Shown: piece after piece, positions 55,243 to 63,427 of the stretch
Layout: each line of letters opens with the position of its first letter
How positions within the stretch are numbered: the stretch's first letter is position 1
Origin: Streptomyces sp. NBC_01231
Lineage (GTDB): Bacteria; Actinomycetota; Actinomycetes; Streptomycetales; Streptomycetaceae
Length of the DNA stretch: 64,000 nt
NCBI GenBank assembly: GCA_035999765.1
Contig: CP108521.1
Location: 7,998,001-8,062,000 of the forward strand
Direction: 5' to 3'
Program-made: the position numbers and the translations under genes
The notes under the pieces: generated by a model
The model's database searches: none
Told to the model about the DNA's origin: nothing
What the model saw: only the letters and a program-made list of their open reading frames with translations

Positions 55243-55684
55243 CGATCCTGTGGGCGCTGGCGAACCCGAAACTCGACGAACGCGAAGTGCTCCAGGCCAC
55301 GCTCGACGTCGATGAAGACCTGGTCGCCGACCGGCCCGGACCGCTGATCATCGCGGACAAGGGCTTCGCCGCCAAGGAGTTCGAGAACGACCTGGTCATG
55401 CGTGGGGCCGAACTGCCGCGGCCCTCGTTCAAGCGGGAGAAGAAGCGCAAGGGCGAGGGCCTGCTCAAGTCGGTGCGGCAGCCGATCGAGTCCGTGAACG
55501 ACACCCTCAAGGGGCAGTTGGACCTGGAACAGCACGGCGGACGGGCCTTCGAGGGTGTCGCCGTCCGTGTCGCCCAGCGCATCCTCGCCATAGCCGCCGC
55601 CATCTGGCGCAACCACAAGACCGGCGCCCCGAGCACGCGGTCGCTGGTCACATTCGATCACTGAATACATCGGACTTATTCGTC
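55243..55684 (+). pseudogene. IS982 family transposase 3' remnant, copy 2
   Basis: Plus-strand copy of 51715-52156, 442 bp and nearly identical, with the same missing N-terminal half: ILWALANPKLDEREVLQATL to SLVTFDH, then the element end at 55684. It abuts the CocE remnant, which is interrupted just beyond its NSW codons. Confidence 0.88.
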
Positions 55685-55688
55685 TAGT

Positions 55689-56170
55689 TCCACGAGTTGA
55701 GCGCCGGGCACTCCGTGTGCCGCTTCTCCTGGTCGGCCTAGCCTGGCAGCGCTTGTCGCCATCCGGCGCCTGCCGGAGGTACGAAGATGTTTGTACGCGT
55801 CGAACGACTTGCCGTTCATGTCCACTGCGCCTGTGGGACCACGACTGCTTCGCGCTCCAGTTGATCGCGGCCTTCACATCGGCCTGCTCGCCGGGTTCGC
55901 CGAAGTCGGGACAGCCGGTGGAACGGCCGAACCCGCGCGTATAAACCATCACGAAGGCGTAGCCCTGCCCTTGTCGAACAGGTCGGTGCCCCTCATGAAG
56001 TTCTGGAAGCGCTTGGGCGGACCGGTGCGCTCCCAGCCTTCGGGCCCGAGCTCCCCGGAGTACCCCAGTACGAGAGTGCGAGCTCGTCGACAGGCTGACC
56101 GACGCTTTCTTGCCGTTGGGCAGCTCTACCGGAAGCAGGATGTCGGGGACCCCGCGCCCGACGCGGTTGC
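55689..56170 (-). pseudogene. CocE/NonD hydrolase remnant related to 27641-29401
   Basis: Fragments in several frames, in the order of the intact gene: DILLPVELPNGKKASV, YSGELGPEGWERTGPPKRFQ, NFMRGTDLFDKG, GYAFVMVYTRGFGRSTGCPD, GEQADVKAAINWSAKQSW, then EKRHTECPALNSWN at the IS982 junction. The signal peptide, most of the core and all of the C-terminal half are missing. It is not simply a recent duplicate: residues differ at many sites. Confidence 0.82.
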
Positions 56171-56319
56171 GACCGTGCTGGCCAGCGGGCGAACGGGCCC
56201 CACCCAGAGCCTGCGGCCCGAACGGCAGGAGACGGACCGGGCTGTTGGTGAGACAACGGGGAGCGGCCACCCTGCGCAGCGCGCCAGGGTGGCCGCCTCT
56301 TCTGCGGCTTGCGAAGCGG

Positions 56320-56574
56320 TCAGCGCACCCAGACGGTGTACTCGGCGCGACCACCCGGACCGTCGCACCACACCTCGTCATACCCGTTGTGCTGGGCGTT
56401 CGGCAGCTCCTCAGCCTCGCACTGCCTCTTCGAGTCATACGTCATACCGCCAGCCACGTGCCAGCCGCTGCCGGGTGGGGGGACGGCGACTGCGCTGGTG
56501 GCGGTCAGCGGGACTGCTATCGCTGCGGCGCCGACGGCGAGGCCGACGGTGATGCGGGAACGCCACGACTTCAT
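56320..56574 (-). CDS. Small secreted protein
   Basis: 84 residues. Signal peptide SWRSRITVGLAVGAAAIAVP, cleavage near AVAVPPPG, leaving a mature domain of about 50 residues with two Cys (KRQCEAEE, EVWCDG) and an aromatic C-terminus (YTVWVR). Family unknown. ATG 56574 has AGAAGGAG at ideal distance. Operator pair C lies 106-138 bp upstream, so it probably belongs to the TetR1/TetR2 regulon. The CocE remnant lies immediately downstream. Confidence 0.8.
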   Translation of the reverse strand: MKSWRSRITVGLAVGAAAIAVPLTATSAVAVPPPGSGWHVAGGMTYDSKRQCEAEELPNAQHNGYDEVWCDGPGGRAEYTVWVR

Positions 56575-56679
56575 GAGCTCTCCTTCTGTTGGCTGCACTG
56601 TCCCTAGGTAAAGCACCCGGGATCCGTGCGTGGTGCCTCTGCGGCTTGCAGCGTGTCTTGATCCACGCCACCCACGAAA

Positions 56680-56712
56680 TGACACTAAGCGCCAGTTTGG
56701 CATTTAGTGACT
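56680..56712 (-). promoter_or_regulatory. Operator pair C upstream of the small secreted protein
   Basis: Minus strand: AGTCACTAAATGCCA (56712-56698), three bases, TGGCGCTTAGTGTCA (56694-56680). Starts 18 bp apart, same layout as A2 and B. Confidence 0.72.
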
Positions 56713-56939
56713 TCAATGGCCATCCTCGGTGGAGTGGCCTGAGTCACAGCAGAGTGTCTACGCTGAGGTCGTGGCAGCAGACCTTGACCGCACTCGAGAG
56801 AGTCCACGGGCCACAAGGAGGCGGTAAGGGTTGGTAGGTGATCTGCCGTCACCTGAACGGATGGGGCACCCCAGCCGGTCGCTCGCTCGGCTGAACACCG
56901 TGAGCAAGGACTGCTCGATGCGCGGGTCTGTCCAACGTG

Positions 56940-57310
56940 CAGTTCATGGTGCAGGGCCTCGCCGCCGCCTGCGAACTGCAGGGCGGTCTCCAGTGGGAAG
57001 CGACCTACGACGGGCTGCGGGTCGCCGAGGCCAAGGGCAACGGCGGTGGTCGCGATCGGCTATCCGGGCAGGACCATCGCCGACGTGCGCCGCGTACCTC
57101 GAAGGCCGGCCACGGCTACCCAGGCCCGCGAGCACGGCATCAGCCGTGGCGCCGTGCGCACCGCTGTGGTCGACCTCATGCCCGACCACAGCGCGGCCGA
57201 CCACCAGGCCACATCTGCCACGGGCAGTCGTCACCCTCGATGCGCCGGGCAAGTTCGCCGAATTCCTCCGCGTGATCGAGCTGGACGACGCCGAGTGGGT
57301 CACTCCGCCG
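56940..57310 (+). pseudogene. Probable serine recombinase/HTH remnant
   Basis: Plus-strand pieces in different frames: ATYDGLRVAEAKGNGGGR (like the linker after a resolvase catalytic domain), TATQAREHGISRGAVRTAVV (HTH-like), AVVTLDAPGKFAEFLRVIEL. Frame changes and absence of a catalytic Ser region mark it as debris. Assignment is tentative. Confidence 0.4.
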
Positions 57311-57787
57311 CTGCTCCCGCCGTGCACTGCCAAGCCGTTTGACGGATCCCAGGGCGCCCCGACCGTCCCGGGTGCAGCGCAAGGCCCGCCGGGAGTACGA
57401 GATGGACGGTTGCGGTTCCGGTGACGTCGGCCAGACGGCCAGGAAAGCTCGCTGCGGCGTGATGGGTTCCCGCTCACCGGTGGCGAATTCGCCGGTCGCG
57501 GACGGTATTTGCGGGGTGTACGGGACGCGGTCCGGGTACGGCGGTGTTCCCTTGCAGTGTTTGTCTTGCCGTGGCGCGACTTTTTCTCCGTCGCCACTCG
57601 TCACAACGACTGTGGCGCCGGCGATGATCAACCGGAGCCCAAGGGATGGACGTGAGCTCGGCACTTGGCTCCATCAGCCACCACGCGGCGAACGCGGCAA
57701 CCAGAGTCTCCAGCGCCGGCCTTGATGTCGCTCTATTTTACTTCGGCTCGCATTCTGCGGACGTGCGCATTTTTAGGTTTGTCCTGC
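57311..57787. other. No gene recognised
   Basis: About 480 bp without a supported gene; GC drops toward 57.7 kb. Confidence 0.5.
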
Positions 57788-58441
57788 TCAGCTCCATCCG
57801 CCGCCGACAGACCGACTGGAAAGCACCGAGTTTGACAGGGCTTTGCGCAGGCCCGGTATTTCTCGATCGAATTTCTTGGCGAGTTCCTCAAGCGTATCCT
57901 TGTGTTTGCGGCGCTCGGAACGGTTCAGTACGACCCCCATGGTCGCGTCGCTCTCCAGGGCGATCACCGGCAGTGCCACTTGCGCCAGGGGCAGAGTGGA
58001 CGGGTCGGGAGTGGTGGTGACCCGCGTGCGCAATGCTTGCTGCACAGCTCGGGCCTCCTCTTCCCGCCGCAAGACAACTTTGCTCCCTCCGAGCAGACTC
58101 AAGGTGCGGCCGGTCTTCTTTTCGATAATCCCAGCAGCCGTCAGCTGGTTTTCGACCGGTTTCTCCGCCTTGTGCGCGGTGTTGTGCACCAGTGCCATCC
58201 ACTTTTTCGGCCTCGCGTGCAGCTCTTCCCACACAGAGGTAAGAAACGGATCCGTCGGTGATTGGTCTCCAAGTACGCGAACCCGGCGCCCGTCGGTCTC
58301 AGCCTGTCCCGCAAGGACTAGCTCGGTCAGGGCAGCAGCGCGCAGCCGCTGCCCGCGGAACTGCAGAAGAGTAGCCGGAAACTTGTTCTTCTTGAAGGCG
58401 TAGGCACACAGGTAGATCTGCTGCGGAAGCGTGAGATCCAT
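57788..58441 (-). CDS. GPP34 (GOLPH3/Vps74-like) family protein
   Basis: 217 residues. Opening LTLPQQIYLCAYAFKKNKFP, then LRAAALTELVLAGQAE and AAGIIEKKTGRTLSLLGGSK, and a C-terminal helical part (ALPVIALESDATMGVVLNRS) follow the GPP34 pattern. Eukaryotic members bind phosphatidylinositol-4-phosphate at the Golgi; the bacterial role is unknown, and streptomycetes have many. ATG 58441 has AAGGAG at good distance. Operator pair D lies 257 bp upstream. Confidence 0.87.
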   Translation of the reverse strand: MDLTLPQQIYLCAYAFKKNKFPATLLQFRGQRLRAAALTELVLAGQAETDGRRVRVLGDQSPTDPFLTSVWEELHARPKKWMALVHNTAHKAEKPVENQLTAAGIIEKKTGRTLSLLGGSKVVLRREEEARAVQQALRTRVTTTPDPSTLPLAQVALPVIALESDATMGVVLNRSERRKHKDTLEELAKKFDREIPGLRKALSNSVLSSRSVGGGWS

Positions 58442-58697
58442 GTGAACTCCTTGAATACGTGGCAACAGGACCAGTTCCTACTGCATGGCGCGATCTACAA
58501 CGGCCGTTGACGGCATATTGGGTTCGCCGACCTCGGCCGTCGACCTGTCGGCGTATCGCTTTTCCTGACTCGACGGGACTGCAGCCGCTCGAAGGCGCCA
58601 TGAATCCGCACCACGGTCACCCGACTCACAGCAGGAAGCTCGTGATCTTCATGGCCGTCAACTCTCCCGAAGTCCATCTTGCGCGACCTCACCATCG

Positions 58698-58730
58698 TGT
58701 CACTAACTGCAACATTGACACTTGGTGACA
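58698..58730. promoter_or_regulatory. Operator pair D
   Basis: TGTCACTAACTGCAA (58698-58712), three bases, TGACACTTGGTGACA (58716-58730); starts 18 bp apart. On the minus strand its order of stronger and weaker half-sites resembles A2. Between the GPP34 gene and the S9 peptidase gene. Confidence 0.65.
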
Positions 58731-58856
58731 GTATTGCCCACCCCTCGCGCATGTGACCTGCGCCACGAGTTCACTGCCAGTCGAGCGGTCACTCAGAGGG
58801 GTGGAGCTGCAGTCGACGGCCCACGGCGGCTGGATATGCGGCGCACTTGCCATTGC

Positions 58857-58887
58857 TGTCACTTAGTGACACTGTCATTAAGTGACA
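58857..58887 (+). promoter_or_regulatory. Operator pair E upstream of the S9 peptidase
   Basis: TGTCACTTAGTGACA (58857-58871), one base, TGTCATTAAGTGACA (58873-58887); starts 16 bp apart, like A1. Ends 116 bp before the peptidase start. Confidence 0.85.
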
Positions 58888-59003
58888 GTCTTCGATCGCT
58901 GAACGGTGACCGGCTCCAGGCTGCGGACCCACTCAGAGCCCTTGCCGACCATCATCAGGGCCTCATCACTCGCTGTCCGGGGACAGCCACAGGAAGGACC
59001 CAC

Positions 59004-60896
59004 ATGACACTGCCGAAGCCGATCAGCGTCGAGGAGCTCTTTGCCCCTCCCGTCCGTTCGAGGGCCTCCCTCTCGCCGGACGGCACCAAGATCGCGTACC
59101 TGGCTCCTTGGGGAAACCACCTGAACCTGTGGATCGAGAGTGTCGACGCGCCCGGGGACGCGCGGCGGGTCACCTCCGAGGACCGCAACCTGCTGAGCTA
59201 CCACTGGACCGACGATCCGAGGTGGCTGCTCTATACCCGTGACCAGGGAGGTGACGAGAACCGGCACCTGTACCGCGTCGATCTCGAAGACCCGGACGCA
59301 GCGGCTACCGGCCTCACCCCCTTTCCCGGCGCACGCATCATGGATCTGAAGCTGCCCGCCGGGCGGCCGGGGAAGGCGGTGTTCTCCTCGAACAGCCGGA
59401 ATCCCGCCACGTTCGACCTCTTCGAGCTGGACATCGCCACCGGTGACCTGCGGACCCTCGCAGAGAACACCGGAGGCGCTGCCACCACCCTTTTCCATGG
59501 CGGCAGCAAAGGCCCCTTCGCCAGTGACGTCACCGAACAGGGCGAGCTACGGCTCTCGCGCTGGAACGAGGCCACGCAGACGTTGTGCCACATCGCGCAG
59601 TTCGAGGGTGAGGACTATCCGCTGGGCGTCTATCCGCTGGAGGTCACCGCCGACGCCGGCGGCGTTCTCTTCGGTTCGAACCGGGGCTCGGACAGACTCC
59701 GCCTGGCCCGGCTGGATGCAGAAACCGGCGAGGAGACGGAGGTCGACTCCCACCCGCAGTACGACCTGGACACACGAGCCCGTGTCTTTCCCGCACTGCC
59801 CTCGCCGCTCATCTTCAGCCGACGTACCGGCGAGCTCATCGGAGTTCGCTACCTCGGGGAACGACTGGTGATCAACGCACTGGACCCGCACTTCGCCGAG
59901 GTCTTGGAGAACCTGAGGAATCTGTCCGATGGCGACCTGGCCCACATCTCGTCCGACGAGAGCGAGCAGCGGTGGGTCGTCAGCTTCACCCACGACCGCG
60001 ATCCCGGGGCCACATACTTCTACGACCACTCCTCGGGCGAGAGTCGCCTACTGTTCCGGCCCCTTGGCCACCTGGATCCCGAGCAGCTGGCACCGATGAC
60101 ACCGGTGACGATCACCGCTCGGGACGGTCTCGCGCTCCCCTCCCACCTGACACTGCCAATCAGGACAGAGCCGCACCAGCTGCCGTTGGTCCTGCTTGTG
60201 CACGGCGGTCCCTGGGACCGAGACAGCTGGGGGTTCAACCCTCTCGTCCAACTGCTGGCCAACCGGGGCTACGCGGTGCTTCAGGTGAACTTCCGCAGCT
60301 CCACGGGGTACGGCAAGTCGTTCATGAAGGCCGGCATCGGGGAGCTGGCCGGCAAAATGCACGACGACCTGATCGACGGTGTGAACTGGGCCATCCAGCA
60401 GGGATACGCGGACCCGGACCGGGTGGCGATCCTGGGCGGCTCCTACGGTGGCTATGCGGCACTGGTCGGAGTCACCTTCACGCCCGATGTCTTCGCCGCT
60501 GCGGTGGACATCTTCGGGGTCTCCGACCTCGCCAACTTCCTGCGCAACCAGCCGGAATTCGTCCGGCCGGCCCTTGCCGCCAACTGGTTCCGCTGGGTCG
60601 GCGACCCCGCGGATCCGCAACAGGAGGCCGACATGCTGGCCCGCTCACCGATCAGCCGGGTGGACCAGGTCCGTACACCGCTGCTCATCGCCCAGGGCGC
60701 CAACGACGCCCGGGTAGCGCAGGCAGAATCCGACAACATGGTCCAGGCTCTCCGGGCACGGGGGGTCCCCGTCGAGTACATACTCATGGCGGACGAAGGG
60801 CACTCCATCGAGAACCCGGAGAACTTGATCGCCGTGTACCACGCAGTGGAGCGCTTCTTGGACGAGCATCTCGGACACGGCCGGGACGCTACGTAG
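59004..60896 (+). CDS. Prolyl oligopeptidase family (S9) serine peptidase
   Basis: 630 residues, no signal peptide, so cytoplasmic. N-terminal beta-propeller (ASLSPDGTKIAYLAPWGNHL; LYTRDQGGDENRHLYRVDLE) and C-terminal alpha/beta-hydrolase. Triad: Ser480 in GGSYGGYA, Asp568 in GANDARV, His600 in DEGHSI. Oxyanion region LLVHGGPWDRDSWGF. Likely an acylaminoacyl- or oligopeptidase acting on short peptides. ATG 59004 has AGGAAGGAC upstream; the frame is open 280 bp further but the operators lie there. Probably controlled with the secreted S15 hydrolase by TetR1/TetR2. Confidence 0.93.
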   Translation: MTLPKPISVEELFAPPVRSRASLSPDGTKIAYLAPWGNHLNLWIESVDAPGDARRVTSEDRNLLSYHWTDDPRWLLYTRDQGGDENRHLYRVDLEDPDAAATGLTPFPGARIMDLKLPAGRPGKAVFSSNSRNPATFDLFELDIATGDLRTLAENTGGAATTLFHGGSKGPFASDVTEQGELRLSRWNEATQTLCHIAQFEGEDYPLGVYPLEVTADAGGVLFGSNRGSDRLRLARLDAETGEETEVDSHPQYDLDTRARVFPALPSPLIFSRRTGELIGVRYLGERLVINALDPHFAEVLENLRNLSDGDLAHISSDESEQRWVVSFTHDRDPGATYFYDHSSGESRLLFRPLGHLDPEQLAPMTPVTITARDGLALPSHLTLPIRTEPHQLPLVLLVHGGPWDRDSWGFNPLVQLLANRGYAVLQVNFRSSTGYGKSFMKAGIGELAGKMHDDLIDGVNWAIQQGYADPDRVAILGGSYGGYAALVGVTFTPDVFAAAVDIFGVSDLANFLRNQPEFVRPALAANWFRWVGDPADPQQEADMLARSPISRVDQVRTPLLIAQGANDARVAQAESDNMVQALRARGVPVEYILMADEGHSIENPENLIAVYHAVERFLDEHLGHGRDAT

Positions 60897-61169
60897 CCGT
60901 CGTCCGGGCCGTGGCGGCAGGCGGTCGGCGGTCGGCGGTCGGCGTAAGGAAATCCGTGAGGACCCGCAGCCCGGAGGCCGCATTCTCCGCGGCCGCCAGT
61001 AGCGGATGCTCTGTCCAGCGGCTGCGGAGGTGTTGCGGGAAGCGGCGGCGGGGAAGCGCGAGGCGCGAGCGCCTGAGGGAAACACAGCGAACCGGAACGG
61101 ATCCCGCGCAGCCTTAGCCAAGACGTGGGAAATCTACCGGAGCCTCCCTGCGCTTCGCCGGGGGGTCAC

Positions 61170-61375
61170 CCTTGATATGGCGGGGCGAGGAGGAGTTGAT
61201 CCTCGGCTCGCCTCAGCAGCGTGTGGTGCCGGCGGCGCTGCCGTCGCAGCGCGGGCGCCGTGTTCACCGTCGCCGAGATCATCCACGCCGTATGGGGTAA
61301 GGACCCTGTGACGACGGCCGTGCCTGTGCTGCGCACCCATGTCTCGCGGCTGCGCAAGATCCAGGGCGGTAGCCC
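61170..61375 (+). pseudogene. Remnant of a SARP/BTAD-type regulator (OmpR-like DNA-binding domain)
   Basis: Plus strand: GEEELILGSPQQRVV, a frame change, then VFTVAEIIHAVWGKDPVTTA, VPVLRTHVSRLRKIQGG. These are consecutive parts of the winged helix at the N-terminus of AfsR/SARP regulators. The BTAD and later domains are missing. The 270 bp before it (60897-61169) hold no recognisable gene. Confidence 0.7.
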
Positions 61376-61436
61376 TCCCGATGTACCGCACGTGTCCGGG
61401 CAGCCGATCAACTGCCCGGACATCAGCCCCGCCTCA

Positions 61437-62301
61437 ACTCACCTCAGTCGGCCCAGGCCGACACCAGCGACGGCCGCGACAGCCTCCCCGGCCCGTCCGG
61501 CTAGGCGGAGCCCGGGTTCTCGGCTGTGGCGCCGGTGGTCTCGCCCGGGTGCTGGGGCGCGACCAGGATGCGGTCTTGGGTGATGATGGGGCCGCCGCAT
61601 TCGGCGCCCTTGGGCATGGACAGGAACTGCTTCACGTGCCCCCGTTCGGCGCCGTTGAGGGGGACGGTGAAGAGGCCGTCATGGAAGCCCAGTTCGGCCC
61701 CGTTTGTGGCGATCCACAGGTTGTCGTGCTCGTCGAAGGCGGCGCTGTCCGGGCAGGAGATCGGGCTGACCTGGGACTTGTCGAAGCCGGCGAAGTACGT
61801 CGAGGGGTTCTTGGGGGCTCCGCAGACCGGCAGGAGTTTCCAGTGGAAGTTCTTCGCTGCGGCGTCGCCCCGCTGCTCCTCCAACTCCAGGATGTGGCCG
61901 TGCTTGTTGCCCTGGCGGCTGTTGGCGTCGATCACGACCTGCAGGTTGGTCGAGTACCGATAGTTCTTGCTGGACTTGGCGACACTGCGATCATGGGTGG
62001 GCGCCAGGGTGCCGTCGACGATGTATACGGCGTCCTTGCGCGGCCCGCGGGTCGGCGAGATTGCCAGCAGCGCCAGATGATGGAGGACGCGGTTGACCGC
62101 GGGCTTCGAGCCCCTGAATATCGGTGCCACCTGCTGCAACGTCAGGTTCGTGCGCCAGTACTTCGCCAGCAGCAACAGCCGGTCTTCCAGCGGCAGTCTC
62201 CAAGGTCGGCCTCGTTGAGCGTCACCACCACGACGCCGCACTAAGGCCACCAGCCTGGTGAACTGCACCTCGGTCAGACCCTGGGACAACCTCGACCTCA
62301 A
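61437..62301 (-). pseudogene. Fusion of IS5-type transposase N-terminus to PhoX phosphatase C-terminus
   Basis: Single open frame of 266 codons (62301-61501). Residues 1-130 are an IS5-type transposase: LSQGLTEVQFTRLVALVRRR, LTLQQVAPIFRGSKPAVNRV, VYIVDGTLAPTHDR, YSTNLQVVIDANSR. Near 61905 it passes in frame into the PhoX/DUF839 C-terminal region: NKHGHILELEE, SPISCPDSAAFDEHDNLWIA, FLSMPKGAECGGPI, VAPQHPGETTGA. The TAG at 61501 sits where Trp is expected (GSA-W-PDG), and the frame beyond it continues as PDGPGRLSRPSLVSAWAD to 61437. Neither half can work. Confidence 0.82.
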
Positions 62302-62315
62302 CTGACGCGCAGGAG

Positions 62316-63085
62316 CTACGCGACCTGATCAGTCGAGGAGTTATCGATCCCTGCCTCGGAGGCGATGCGCTGAAGTTCGGCACGCCATGGGTCACCGGGG
62401 ATCAGACGCGCGAAGCTCTCCATGGCGCACCACACCAGGACCATTGCGATGTACGGGGCGCGCTCGGCGGGACTGGGCCCGTCTTGCCGGTAGAGGGGCT
62501 CGTCAAGGAGCTTGACCGTGTCCTCGTCCGAGTTGTCGAAGAAGGCCTCGGCGGCCGTGAGGGTGGGGTGCGCGAGCTGCGTCTCTCCGATCCATGCGGC
62601 ATGCATCGGGGCTCCGAGCCGCTTCAGCAGCGGTGCCAGGGTGTTGAACCGGTTGGACGGATTAGCAGGGATCTCGGTCGCCTGCACGATGTCCGCGATG
62701 GTGGCGTCGTAGCTCATGCTGGCCGCGTCCGCTGCCTCGCGTAGCTTCTGCTGCCTGTACTTGAGCGCAAGGTTCATGGAGTCGACGGCGTCCGCACCGT
62801 CTTCGGCCAGCCACCTGATCTGGGCCAGGTGCTCGATGAGCGTTCGGCGGTTGGGGCCCCCTCGTGTCCCAGGCCGTGCCGGTGCAGCAGCACTACCGCG
62901 GCCGCCTGGCGGTGCACGGCGGCCAGCAGGCCCCACCCGACGTAGTACGGGCGGATGTCGCCTTCCGCAGGCGCGGCACGGGCCGCGCCCTCCGCCAGCT
63001 TGACCAGGTCTTCAAGTCCCCTGTACGCCCGCTCGTTCTCTTCCGTGACATCGTCCACGGGCCCAATAGTGCACGTTCCGCTCAT
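62316..63085 (-). pseudogene. DUF5677-like protein gene with one frameshift
   Basis: First frame from ATG 63085 (MSGTCTIGPVDDVTEENERA, YVGWGLLAAVHRQAAAVVLL) and second frame to the stop at 62316 (LIEHLAQIRWLAEDGADAVD, YRQQKLREAADAA, RFNTLAPLLKRLGAPMHAAW, YIAMVLVWCAMESFARLIPG) join near 62855 within a GGGGG-CCCC run. The helical pattern resembles DUF5677-type proteins; function unknown. Either a one-base indel in a homopolymer or a sequencing error. Confidence 0.6.
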
Positions 63086-63427
63086 CGTTGACGGTCGAAT
63101 ATCTCCTGTTTCCGTGAGTGGTCCGGGCGAGCAACGGTGGGACGGCGCCCTGACCTTCAACGTGAGAGGGCAATATAGACCCGCGCTATTGGGCTACGAA
63201 CGTCCGCCGGTGGCACCAGTCACGGGCCCGTACCGGACGCTTCTCATTCACCGCTTCACGCGGCCTCTGATCGCCAACGCCGCGAGACCAAGCAGTACCG
63301 GCTCGGAGAACCGCGAAGCCATCTCGATGTATCCGCCAGCAGTCGTCAAGTCGGTGGGGGTCAGTTGAAGGGCTTTCCCGGTGTCCGCCTCTGAGGAGTG
63401 CTCTGCCGGGGTCCGCTGTCGCGGTCT
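63086..63427. other. No gene recognised
   Basis: About 340 bp between the DUF5677-like gene and the transporter end. Confidence 0.45.

Noticed and set aside
51715..55684. Intact composite transposon bounded by IS982
   Set aside because: Both IS982 copies lack the N-terminal half of the transposase and have only one end each, so the unit cannot move by itself.
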